A stretch of DNA of 45,331 nucleotides from JBBRBB01 sp038206235 (GTDB taxonomy: Bacteria > Bacteroidota > Bacteroidia > Chitinophagales > Chitinophagaceae), in NCBI GenBank assembly GCA_038206235.1, contig JBBRBB010000032.1:1-45331 (forward strand), read 5' to 3'. The position numbers and the translations under genes are program-made. Positions 1-8,547 of the stretch are shown piece by piece. The first letter of the stretch is position 1. Each line of letters opens with the position of its first letter. The notes beneath the pieces are model-generated. The model was given only the letters and a program-made list of their open reading frames with translations. It had not been told where the DNA came from and did not search any database.

Positions 1-882
<882 letters not shown>

Positions 883-1182
883 AAATGAAGTTGATCTGAC
901 TATTAATCTCTTAAAGAAAATTAAACGTCGGACTTAAATTGTGTTACGCTTTTTACCTTCCCGATAAAATCGGGACTGTTGCTTTCCATCTTTCAAAGAA
1001 CTTTGACCAGGATTAACCGGATTTATCTGATTACCCTGATGCTGTGATGCAAATGGAGTTGAACCATTTTGCAGCCTTATTTCTGCTGCACCATACCCCA
1101 ACCCCTAAGGGAGAGTTGAAGAACTTACCGATTATTTAAAGAACTTTTTGGCATTAAGTTGCCGCCCATTTTATTGGGGTTG
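883..1182 (-). other. rRNA operon leader (transcribed spacer)
   Basis: This stretch lies between the inner rRNA promoter and the 16S 5' end, so it should be transcribed and removed during processing. No reading frame here looks coding. It contains a perfect 7-bp hairpin with a 3-nt loop: TCCCGAT at 959-965 pairs with ATCGGGA at 969-975. A C-rich patch near 1094-1111 resembles part of the palindromic element found inside the TIGR02757 gene. Boundaries are inferred. Confidence 0.5.
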
Positions 1183-1213
1183 CAAAGGTAATCGCCTTTT
1201 TAATTTCACCAAA
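1183..1213 (-). promoter_or_regulatory. rRNA promoter P2 (Bacteroidota type)
   Basis: On the minus strand TTTG (1210-1213) is followed after exactly 19 nt by TACCTTTG (1183-1190). This is a perfect match to the known Bacteroidota primary-sigma consensus TTTG-N19-TAnnTTTG. It faces the 16S gene and predicts a transcription start near 1176, about 295 nt upstream of the mature 16S. Confidence 0.75.
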
Positions 1214-1280
1214 TATGTTTTGAAAATTATTTCAAGAACAGGGGTTCGAAGAACAACCATCTTTTATTAAAGACGGGCTG

Positions 1281-1313
1281 CAAATATACGTTGCAAACAC
1301 TATTCGAGACAAA
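1281..1313 (-). promoter_or_regulatory. rRNA promoter P1 (Bacteroidota type)
   Basis: On the minus strand TTTG (1310-1313) precedes TATATTTG (1281-1288) with a 21-nt spacer. Both elements match the Bacteroidota consensus and the spacing is within the accepted range. It lies about 100 bp upstream of P2, giving the tandem arrangement common for rRNA operons. The remaining stretch from 1314 to 1756 holds no gene I can support; it contains only the hairpin at 1447-1464 and AT-rich sequence. Confidence 0.6.
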
Positions 1314-1446
1314 TAGAATTTTTTTTCTTACCGATTATTTTTTGCAATGCAATTATTTAATGGCTAAAACAAAAAAAATATAAAGGAAGAAAATGGGAAA
1401 TCTTTTTGGAAGATAATTTTTTCTTTCTGTAGTTTTTGTCTTGACA

Positions 1447-1464
1447 TCCCGCATTTCTGCGGGA
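1447..1464. repeat. Short intergenic palindrome
   Basis: TCCCGCA (1447-1453) pairs perfectly with TGCGGGA (1458-1464) across a 4-nt loop. The same CCCGC/GCGGG stem recurs at 22474-22489. It is not followed by a T-run, so it does not look like a terminator; it is read here as a small dispersed palindrome. Confidence 0.5.
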
Positions 1465-1756
1465 CAGGCGCCAAGTACCAAAAAGATCAAGAACGAATAA
1501 ATTGCTCAGTGCATATTTTTATTTTTAATTTGGTTATCTCGAATAACTACGTCTTTCAATTGTCTCGATGAATGCTCTGCATTTCGCGAATCTCCTTCGT
1601 TGATTTCAGCACATTCGTTCTTTAGCCTTGATTGAGCTATAGAGCCACTGTGAATTCGGCTGCTAAGCCTTGATGATTGGTTCGAAATTGCTGCCCAATA
1701 CGGTACCCGCTTTATTTGTATATTTATTCTTTAATCCTTAATTGCTAATTTGCTTT

Positions 1757-3202
1757 ATGAGTATTGTGTACGTATTGCTTGCTGTTGTAATTGTGTTGCT
1801 GATTATTTTGCTTGTTGTTTCTCTCAAACCAAAAAATAATAATGGTAACAATGTTAAGCTTGATGCATTGCGCAGCGAAGTTCAACGCATAGAAGAATCC
1901 GTAAAAAAAGAAATTGCACTTAACCGCATTGAAACGAATAATCAATCTGCAAGAGCAAGACAAGAATTAGCCTCCTCCCTCCTCTCCTTCGAAGAAAAAC
2001 TAAATCATCTCACATCAACCATAGATCATAAACTCACAGCTTTCAGCGAAGCGAATAATAACAATGCAACCGCATCACGCACCGAAATAAAACAATCTCT
2101 CGATGCCTTTAAAAAAGATCTTGCCGAATCCATCAAAGAATTCAACACCGTTCAGAAAGATAATTTCTTCGCGCTGCTCAACAAGCAAAGCGAACAAAAT
2201 ACCAGCACAAGCAACAGCTTAACTGACATGCGCACAACGCTTGAAAAAAAGATCACCGACATGCAGCAAGGCAACGAACAAAAGCTGGAACAAATGCGCA
2301 TCACCGTTGATGAAAAACTCCAGAGGACTTTAGAATTTCGTCTCGGCGAAAGTTTTAAGCTCGTAAGCGAACGCCTCGAAGCCGTACACAAAGGTCTCGG
2401 CGATATGCAGACTTTAGCTACAGGTGTTGGCGATCTTAAACGTGTACTCAGCAATGTAAAAACACGCGGTGTGCTGGGCGAATATCAACTGGAAGCAATA
2501 TTAGAGCAAACGCTTACACCCGACCAATACGCCAAAAATGTAAAAACAAAAACGGGCAGCAATGCCATGGTTGAGTTTGCCGTAAAGCTGCCCGGCAATA
2601 ACGATGCGCCGCTGTGGCTCCCTATTGACAGCAAGTTTCCCAAAGAAGATTTTGAACTGCTGATGCAGGCTTACGAAGCCGGCGACCCCGCACAAATAGA
2701 AGAACACCGCAAAGCCTTTGTGCGCGGCATAAAAAAATGTGCTGCCGATATCTGCAGCCGCTATATTGATGCGCCCAACACAACAGATTTTGCCATCCTC
2801 TTTCTGCCCTTCGAAAGTTTATATGCCGAAGTACTGCGCACACCCGGGCTGTTCGAAAGCATACGCACCGAATGCAAAATAAACATCGCCGGCCCCACCA
2901 CGCTTTCCGCCTTCTTAAGCAGTTTACAAATGGGTTTCCGCACCCTTGCCATAGAAAAGCGCAGCAGCGAAGTATGGAACATTCTCAGCGCCGTAAAAAC
3001 AGAGTTCGGCAACTTTAGCGGCTTACTGCAAAAAGCACAGAACAACATACAAACCGGCTTAAACCAGCTCGATGATCTTGCCGGCAAACGCACAAGAGCT
3101 ATAGAAAAAAGATTAAAGAATGTAGATGTAATAAGCAATGAAGAAGTGAAAACAATATTACCCGAACTGCTAAACAGTGAATTATTAAATGATGAAGAAT
3201 AA
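1757..3202 (+). CDS. rmuC: DNA recombination protein RmuC
   Basis: RmuC-family protein of about 481 aa, a family linked to limiting recombination at inverted repeats. An N-terminal membrane segment (about residues 3-24, starting VYVLLAVVIVLL) anchors it. A long charged coiled coil follows to about residue 190. The conserved RmuC domain follows, recognisable from RGVLGEYQLEAILEQ, LPIDSKFPKEDFE, FAILFLPFESLYAEV and GPTTLSAFLSSLQMGFRTL. The ATG at 1757 was chosen over an in-frame TTG at 1742 because the membrane segment then starts directly after MS. It is monocistronic as far as can be seen. Its second half is clearly richer in GC than the genes that follow. Confidence 0.95.
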   Translation: MSIVYVLLAVVIVLLIILLVVSLKPKNNNGNNVKLDALRSEVQRIEESVKKEIALNRIETNNQSARARQELASSLLSFEEKLNHLTSTIDHKLTAFSEANNNNATASRTEIKQSLDAFKKDLAESIKEFNTVQKDNFFALLNKQSEQNTSTSNSLTDMRTTLEKKITDMQQGNEQKLEQMRITVDEKLQRTLEFRLGESFKLVSERLEAVHKGLGDMQTLATGVGDLKRVLSNVKTRGVLGEYQLEAILEQTLTPDQYAKNVKTKTGSNAMVEFAVKLPGNNDAPLWLPIDSKFPKEDFELLMQAYEAGDPAQIEEHRKAFVRGIKKCAADICSRYIDAPNTTDFAILFLPFESLYAEVLRTPGLFESIRTECKINIAGPTTLSAFLSSLQMGFRTLAIEKRSSEVWNILSAVKTEFGNFSGLLQKAQNNIQTGLNQLDDLAGKRTRAIEKRLKNVDVISNEEVKTILPELLNSELLNDEE

Positions 3203-3419
3203 GAATTTTTATTTGGGGCTGTGAGCTGCGGTATTTCAATTGAGCTTTTGTTCCGGCTTTACGTTACAAGTCCGGCGCAAAGCCAACGCACAAATCTTCA
3301 CCGGGCTTTTCACTTCAATCCGGCAGCCGATGTAGTGAAGAATAATTTTCAGCAATTAATTTTAATGCTTTCACATAAAAAGTAATATGCTTTAATTTTA
3401 AATTTCAACTTCTTTAAAA

Positions 3420-4775
3420 ATGATTAATCTCAATCCCAACTTAAAAAAATATATTGATGAAAGAGGATTGAATCTTTTAAAGTTAATATCTCATGAAAAA
3501 AGCTTTATACCAACTATTCCTAATACAGAAACACCTCAGTTAGAAGGCTATTTAAAGCATAAGAATATAATTAATTTGGGAGAAGTTTGGGGTAATCTTG
3601 ATATTTCGCAAGAAGGATTAGACGGAAAACTAATAATGAAAATTCGAAATTTTCCTAATGAAAAAATTGGGTTTAAAGGAGATGGTTTCTTGGAGATTTA
3701 TAAACTCGTTAAGAATTTTACGAAAGATCAAATGTTACAAAGAAGTGTAAGTGAAAGATTTTTAGTTGATAAAGTTTTTGATGGAATTGTTGAGAGCTTT
3801 CAAGAAAAAAAAGATTCATTTTCAATTAGTGATTACGTATTAGAACAATGCGAAAAAAACATTATTGAGTACAGGATTTTTTTTCCAGTGCTATATATAG
3901 AAACAAATAATTCCTTTGACATCGGGAAAGTAAATTTTAAATATATATCGTCTGATTACATAACGAAACTTGCAGCACTTGTTAAGGAAGAAGTAAAAGA
4001 AAATTATATAAAAGGTTTAGAACAATATAAAGGTCAATTAATGGCAAGTTGCGTGCATAAAGCAGAAAAAATTAAAGCAATTGAGCTTGCATTTATTGAT
4101 GTGTCACTCGCAGTAGATTGTTTAAAAATCTTATCACCAACAGTAGATCATCCTGACTTCAAAATTTTTTTTGAAATTGATTCACGAAATATTTACCAAC
4201 GAAAAACTGACGTATTAGTACAAAGAACAAATCAAGAAGAAAATTTGACGTCTGAGTATATCTTTAAAAATGTTCCATTTGTAATTGATAGTCGTATTTG
4301 GCAATCGATGCTAAAAACCAAACTCGGTTTATTTCACGCCTTTTTGATTAAATCATCAAATCAACAGCAATCAGAATTAGAACAATTAACGTTAAATGGG
4401 ATACGTAATTTTTCGAAGGCAATTGGTAATAACGATCACCATGCGAGAATAACTCAAATCTTTACTGTTTTAGAATCACTACTTCTTCCAAATGAGAATG
4501 CAAATATCTTAGAATCTGTTTGTAAATATCTTTCCAAATTAGTAGCAACAGATCCCTCAATAAGAATAAAAATAGCGGAAACAATTAGAAGATTATACAA
4601 TGTTCGGAGTTCGATGATTCATCACGCCAAACTTTTAGAATTTGATAAAGATGATTTATCTCTGCTTCAAAGATCTACAAGAGCATTGCTTACGAACTTG
4701 ATAACTATATCTCAACAAAAACTAACTAAAGCAGAAATTCTTAAAGAAATCAATGATAGAATTAATCGAGCATAA
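3420..4775 (+). CDS. HEPN-domain protein (ApeA-like C-terminus), putative defence RNase
   Basis: A 451-aa protein I recognise only by its C-terminus. Residues about 335-440 look like an ApeA-like HEPN domain: a helix with QIFTVLESLLLP, then RRLYNVRSSMIHHAK containing the Rx4H motif (R396, H401, followed by H402) that forms the RNase site in catalytic HEPN proteins. The N-terminal ~300 residues have no motif I can name, though the YRIFFPVLYIET/FDIGKVNF stretch resembles the N-terminal part of other large HEPN proteins that may sense a trigger. No signal peptide or membrane segment. It lies 50 bp upstream of a broken FRG-domain gene on the same strand. Both are near 30% GC by eye, lower than rmuC, which suggests acquisition by transfer. 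A defence role is inferred. Confidence 0.65.
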   Translation: MINLNPNLKKYIDERGLNLLKLISHEKSFIPTIPNTETPQLEGYLKHKNIINLGEVWGNLDISQEGLDGKLIMKIRNFPNEKIGFKGDGFLEIYKLVKNFTKDQMLQRSVSERFLVDKVFDGIVESFQEKKDSFSISDYVLEQCEKNIIEYRIFFPVLYIETNNSFDIGKVNFKYISSDYITKLAALVKEEVKENYIKGLEQYKGQLMASCVHKAEKIKAIELAFIDVSLAVDCLKILSPTVDHPDFKIFFEIDSRNIYQRKTDVLVQRTNQEENLTSEYIFKNVPFVIDSRIWQSMLKTKLGLFHAFLIKSSNQQQSELEQLTLNGIRNFSKAIGNNDHHARITQIFTVLESLLLPNENANILESVCKYLSKLVATDPSIRIKIAETIRRLYNVRSSMIHHAKLLEFDKDDLSLLQRSTRALLTNLITISQQKLTKAEILKEINDRINRA

Positions 4776-4825
4776 AACTTTTAGAATATAAGTAATCAAG
4801 AAAATTTACAACAAAAAGTTTAGAA

Positions 4826-5547
4826 ATGATAGTAAAGTCCTTTGACGAATTAAGAAACGCTTTAAATACATTTGGATGCCCATATCCTACTAATCAAGGA
4901 CAATTTTTCTTCCGCGGTATTCCTTATGAAAGCTTTGAATTGATACCTCCACTTTTTTATCCTCCGGCTCCTAAAAGTCCAAAAGAAAAAGAAATCCAAA
5001 TTTTAAATGAGTTTATCAAGCAAACAAATTTTGGAAAGGATAAAGAATATAATAAAAGGATATGGCTAAATGCTTTTTATGCAAGAAATTGGGGATTGAA
5101 ATTAAGACTAATTGATTGGACTATTGATTTAAGTGTTGCGCTATTTTTTATGTTACAAAATGCTGGCAAAGAAAATGCTGCACTATTTCTTTTACCTAAA
5201 GCGACCATAAAGTATTTAAATGAGTTTCCCAACATTTCATATTTTGATTTTGATCAAACGATTGTATTAAATCCTCCATTTTATTTGGAAGACGTTGAGT
5301 TAATGGATCAAAAAATAGATTTATCCAGAATGGTCGGTTTTTGATTCAAGATTATGAAGATGCAAGACAATGTTTTTATAAATGAAATTCGAAAAATATA
5401 TTAAAGATTGAAATTCCTCAAGATTGCCTCGAAGAAATTTATAATGCTTGTTGTAATTTACATGATTACGATCCAGATGTTCCGTTACTAATAAATGAGG
5501 ATAATGATCCATATTATAAATTATGCAAACAGCTTAACAACACATAG
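4826..5547 (+). pseudogene. FRG-domain protein, disrupted by a frameshift and an in-frame TGA
   Basis: The intact N-terminal part (172 aa to a TGA at 5342) has the FRG-domain hallmarks: FFFRGI near residue 28, an acidic helix EKEIQILNEFI, then LNAFYARNWGLKLRLIDWT with the family's G-x-x-x-RL-x-DWT core and LSVALFF. The family normally continues about 60 more residues. That tail is present: adding one T to the T5 run at 5338-5342 opens GFLIQDYEDARQCFYK, then a TGA at 5383-5385 (perhaps once TGG, Trp), then NSKNILKIEIPQDCLEEIY and on to TAG at 5545-5547. The reconstructed length (~240 aa) fits the family. FRG domains recur in phage-defence and toxin-like loci. Sequencing error in the homopolymer is possible but does not explain the TGA. 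Confidence 0.7.
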
Positions 5548-5624
5548 TATTTAGCTTCTCAATTCTGCGTGGAATGTAAAATGTTTTTTGTATTTGGCGT
5601 AGTCCCCTCAAATATCACTTCTTT

Positions 5625-5762
5625 TTAAAATGACGTTGTAATAAGAATAATTCCCCATAGGAAAACTAAAAATAGAATTATCGTAACGTACATTACAATT
5701 TTCAAGTACAAATTATCTTTTTGTAAACCATCTGCATCTTTATTATAGCGTGCGGTTAACAT
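5625..5762 (-). CDS. Small single-pass membrane protein or gene remnant
   Basis: A 45-aa frame beginning MLTARYNKDADGLQKDNLY and ending in a clear hydrophobic helix (VMYVTIILFLVFLWGIILI). The frame stays open upstream of the ATG through a hydrophobic WWWLIIM stretch with no earlier start codon, and it runs into the palindromic repeats at 5778-5856. This suggests the end of a larger membrane protein whose 5' part was replaced by repeats. No family recognised. Confidence 0.25.
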   Translation of the reverse strand: MLTARYNKDADGLQKDNLYLKIVMYVTIILFLVFLWGIILITTSF

Positions 5763-5777
5763 TATTATAAGCCACCA

Positions 5778-5910
5778 CCAGCTCGCCGTAGAATGTTCTT
5801 CGCTCTCCGTATGTCTTCGACTACGGAGCTAAATGAAATAGCCAGATTGCATCTGGTGTTAAGAAAACAGAACAAAATATTTATAAGAAATCCGTAGTTG
5901 CAAACTACGG
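5778..5910. repeat. Cluster of short palindromic repeats
   Basis: Three hairpins in 105 bp: CTCCGTA (5805-5811) with TACGGAG (5822-5828), extended inward by GTC/GAC with one bulged T; CCAGAT (5842-5847) with ATCTGG (5851-5856) around TGC; CCGTAGTT (5892-5899) with AACTACGG (5903-5910) around GCA. The segment 5778-5800 is repeated with one mismatch at 6420-6442. None is followed by a T-run. The gap 5548-5935 holds nothing else apart from the small frame at 5625-5762. Confidence 0.6.
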
Positions 5911-5935
5911 ATAGCAAAGCAACGAACATTTATTA

Positions 5936-6346
5936 TCAATGAGCAGCAGGCTGCATGCGTATTATTTTATCAACAATATAACTACTGTAACCACGCCAGG
6001 GCAGCGCATGTTTATATTCTTTATAATGCAAATCATAATAATTACCGCTATTGTTCATTAGTAAATTTGCTAAGCTGTCGTCTGCAACAGAAAATTCAAA
6101 TTCATAAGATTGAATACTTCCTGCGGTTTCAGATCGTATGCCGCTCTGTATCAGTTTGCCTTCGTATGTTTTAAATATGTTTCCTTTTTTAACAACATAA
6201 TTTAGTTGTCCGGATTTCACACCTTCACCAAAAACATATAAATAGTTCCACCAGAAAATACCAATCAATATAATAAAAATAACAATGAAGATTTTAATCA
6301 AAATGCCTTTAAAAGATGATTTACGTTCGGGTGCTGTATAAGCCAT
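5936..6346 (-). CDS. Conserved membrane-anchored protein of unknown function
   Basis: A 136-aa protein: about 14 polar residues (MAYTAPERKSSFKG), one strong membrane helix (about 15-37, ILIKIFIVIFIILIGIFWW), then a periplasmic or extracellular domain of ~95 residues with GQLNYVVKKGNIFKTYEGKL and the C-terminal ALPWRGYSSYIVDKIIRM. It resembles a small protein common in Bacteroidota that sometimes carries misleading enzyme names; there is no room for a catalytic fold. It stands alone, flanked by repeat-filled gaps on both sides. Confidence 0.7.
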   Translation of the reverse strand: MAYTAPERKSSFKGILIKIFIVIFIILIGIFWWNYLYVFGEGVKSGQLNYVVKKGNIFKTYEGKLIQSGIRSETAGSIQSYEFEFSVADDSLANLLMNNSGNYYDLHYKEYKHALPWRGYSSYIVDKIIRMQPAAH

Positions 6347-6419
6347 ACAATTTATTTAGTTATAATTATCAAGGTAGTTCTTTTTATTAGTGTGGAATGT
6401 TATATATAAAATATTTACC

Positions 6420-6442
6420 CCAGCTCTCCGTAGAATGTTCTT
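6420..6442. repeat. Dispersed repeat copy (matches 5778-5800)
   Basis: This 23-bp stretch (CCAGCTCTCCGTAGAATGTT plus 3 nt) equals 5778-5800 except one base. A shorter relative (CCGCAGAATGTAAATT) lies near 7417, and a related GTGGAATGTAAA near 5571, each followed by TTTGGCGTAGT. The rest of the 6347-6662 gap shows no gene. Confidence 0.45.
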
Positions 6443-6662
6443 TCTGTCCCCCAGTTCCCTTCTCCTCAATGTCTCCTCAAAAGCAATAAGCGCAGGCAGG
6501 GACATTGCGGCATTAGCAGTACAAAAACCATTTTTTTACGTAATTACTTTGCCGTATTTATCTTGTTATCATAAATCCCCTTATTCGTAAGAAAACCATT
6601 TTTACCAGAAACCTTTATCTTTATAAGTGAAAGAAATAATTGTTCACTAAAAACCAACTACT

Positions 6663-6938
6663 ATGTCATTCGTTTTAACTTTCACTCCCAAAGGTTTTAC
6701 TGCTGCCAAATATGACGAAACAGTAAAAAAGCTAACTGATGCTGGTGCCGGTGCTCCCAAGGGCAGGAAACACCATGTATGCTATGGTGATCCCAATAAC
6801 CTGCATGTAACTGATATTTGGGATAACATGGAAAATTTCCAGGACTTTGGTAAAACGCTCTTGCCGATTATGGATTCATTAGCTGTTGATCCCGGACAAC
6901 CGGATGTGCAGGAAGTACATAATATTATTGTGGGTTAG
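6663..6938 (+). CDS. Small protein with a dimeric alpha/beta-barrel (ABM-like) look
   Basis: A 91-aa soluble protein with no signal peptide. The pattern MSFVLTFTPKGFTAAKYDETVKKL, then VCYGDPNNLHVTDIWDNMENFQDFGKTLLPIMDSL, then a short final strand VQEVHNIIV fits the beta-alpha-beta-beta-alpha-beta ferredoxin-like fold of the ABM / dimeric alpha-beta barrel superfamily. The D-IWD-x-x-x-x-FQDFG stretch is typical of small stand-alone members annotated as hypothetical. Substrate unknown. It is monocistronic; the following gene is convergent. Confidence 0.7.
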   Translation: MSFVLTFTPKGFTAAKYDETVKKLTDAGAGAPKGRKHHVCYGDPNNLHVTDIWDNMENFQDFGKTLLPIMDSLAVDPGQPDVQEVHNIIVG

Positions 6939-7016
6939 TTATATTGTTTTTAATTTCTTGCACTGCTGTATAAATGATCTTCATGCTTTTCAACAATGCC
7001 TGTACTGTGAATGTAT

Positions 7017-7361
7017 TCAGTTCTTTTTACCGAAAGAGTATCCAGCGACTGCACCCAATCCTGCAAGTGCTATGCTACCAGCTGTAATTAAAGCAGAATT
7101 TAAAAAATTAACTGCAACGATAGCAGCTATAGTATAACCAATGATGCCGCCAATGAAAGTTGATCTGAAATTTACGGGCTGAAGCTTCTTTATTTTACCG
7201 GCTATTAAGCAGCTTACAAATACACCCACAATTCCGCCAATGATAGCACCGGCAAATAATGCCTGCTGTCCAAATGCATGTCCCATAACGGAGCCGGCAA
7301 ATGTTGTAAGCCCGGTTATTATACAAACATTAAGAAAAAGAAGCAGGTATTTATAAAACAT
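7017..7361 (-). CDS. Small multi-pass membrane protein
   Basis: A 114-aa protein with four predicted hydrophobic segments (about 4-24, 30-53, 66-84 and 88-108), rich in Gly and Ala (GAIIGGIVGVFVSCLIAG, IALAGLGAVAGYSFG). The only charged loop is KIKKLQPVNFR between the second and third helices. It ends in GKKN. The two halves look like a tandem duplication of a glycine-rich hairpin. No known family is recognised and no function is proposed. Confidence 0.6.
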   Translation of the reverse strand: MFYKYLLLFLNVCIITGLTTFAGSVMGHAFGQQALFAGAIIGGIVGVFVSCLIAGKIKKLQPVNFRSTFIGGIIGYTIAAIVAVNFLNSALITAGSIALAGLGAVAGYSFGKKN

Positions 7362-7471
7362 TAAATGAAATTAAAAAATAAACTGCATTATCAGGATAAG
7401 GAGTCTCCGGCTTTCCGCAGAATGTAAATTATTTGGCGTAGTTCCATACCCGTCGAAGTGTTAGTGCCCGG

Positions 7472-7488
7472 CGAAGTTTGCAACTTCG
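7472..7488. repeat. Short palindrome with TGC loop
   Basis: CGAAGTT (7472-7478) pairs with AACTTCG (7482-7488) around TGC. The flanks read CCCGG on the left and GCGCATCT on the right. A degenerate copy lies at 12707-12731, with the same CCCGT...CGGCGAAGTTTGCA...GCATCT order but a broken right arm. It shares its architecture with the hairpins at 5842-5856 and 5892-5910. Confidence 0.55.
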
Positions 7489-7562
7489 GCGCATCTATTG
7501 TAAAGTTTGTAACTCCACTCTGTGCCTTAGATTCAAACCAACTCAAAATTCAAAACACCAAT

Positions 7563-7654
7563 TTGAAAACATCTTACTAAAACTCTGAAACACCTTACTA
7601 AAGTTATATGTTCTCGAACATCAGATTGAAAACATCTTACTAAAGTTGTATGTT
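7563..7654. repeat. Three direct repeats of ~19-29 bp
   Basis: TGAAAACATCTTACTAAA or close variants occur three times, starting near 7564, 7586 and 7626. The second and third copies extend through AGTT(A/G)TATGTTC. Spacing is 22 and 40 bp, so it is neither a regular tandem array nor a CRISPR. It lies in the gap 7362-7725, which contains no gene I can support. Confidence 0.5.
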
Positions 7655-7725
7655 CACTAACAAACCTCAATGTTAAGCAGGATAGTGACAGATGCTATTA
7701 ATAGAATTAATTGCAGTTGATTTCT

Positions 7726-8529
7726 TCAATAGTGTATGATCAACGGAAGTCCCGGTCTTAAATCAATTAATTTACCCTGCTTATTGTTATCAAAGGTTAA
7801 TTCCATTAGTCGTTCCCCGCCGTTTACAAATTTAAAAAATGAAGTCTTCTCCAAAGCTTTTACAGTATTTGAAAAAGGTTGCTCCGTTTTGCAGGTTATA
7901 GTTATACCTGTAATTTTTTGGATGCCGTTTTCATGAGTAAGATAGTTTCGGAATTGTGTTCTAAGTACAGTGTCAGATATTTCATTAAGGTCTTCCATTG
8001 AATTTAATTTACCACCTGTGAGGGCTTCCGGCATCACAAATATATCCGGCTCCTGTAAATGTGAATGTGTATCATTGGCTTCATATAATTGTACAGTGTC
8101 GCTGGCTTCAGGATCAGTTGTTTTTGTTACAGCAAATGGAATTTGTGAATCATCAAAAGGAATAAACGTTATACCCAATCCGAAAGGGGATACATTTAAA
8201 GTATGCCATGAAGTTCGTATAGTGTCTATTAAAGTATAACGGCTGTTATAATTAAATGTCGCCTCGTCATTTACATAAATTAATTCAAAATAAAAATTTA
8301 GAAAAAAAATAAATCTTGAGCCAGTGCCTTCACTCTTATTTATGAACGCCCAATCTTTAGCTTCCGTAAAACCTTTATCAATTAACAGCTGCATCTCAGG
8401 TGCTCCTTTCGCTGACCATATAAAGGCATGGTCAGGGGTTAAAACAGATAGCTTTTTTTCCTGAGAATATGAAGCATTTGTAATGAGCATTGCAACTAAA
8501 AGAAAGGCGAATGTTTTTTTCATCATCAT
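7726..8529 (-). CDS. Secreted protein of unknown function downstream of the GH106 gene
   Basis: A 267-aa protein starting MMMKKTFAFLLVAMLITNASYSQEKK, a clear Sec signal peptide with likely cleavage after SYS. The start is one of three consecutive ATGs (8529, 8526, 8523); the MKK form is most typical. The mature part has no motif I recognise; it includes EAKDWAFINKSEGTGSRFIF, a DTVQLYEANDTHSH segment and a C-terminal LIDLRPGLPLIIHY. It begins 18 bp after the GH106 stop on the same strand, so the two genes are very likely cotranscribed. Confidence 0.7.
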   Translation of the reverse strand: MMMKKTFAFLLVAMLITNASYSQEKKLSVLTPDHAFIWSAKGAPEMQLLIDKGFTEAKDWAFINKSEGTGSRFIFFLNFYFELIYVNDEATFNYNSRYTLIDTIRTSWHTLNVSPFGLGITFIPFDDSQIPFAVTKTTDPEASDTVQLYEANDTHSHLQEPDIFVMPEALTGGKLNSMEDLNEISDTVLRTQFRNYLTHENGIQKITGITITCKTEQPFSNTVKALEKTSFFKFVNGGERLMELTFDNNKQGKLIDLRPGLPLIIHY

Positions 8530-8547
8530 GTATAATTAGTTAACTGA

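Noticed and set aside
3203..3419. Possible regulatory RNA between rmuC and the HEPN gene
   Set aside because: Only loose CCGG-containing repeat words are seen; no stable conserved structure could be drawn by eye.
5342..5385. TGA recoding or programmed frameshift in the FRG gene
   Set aside because: Other genes in the window use TGA as a normal stop, and there is no slippery heptamer or stimulatory structure; decay or sequencing error is simpler.
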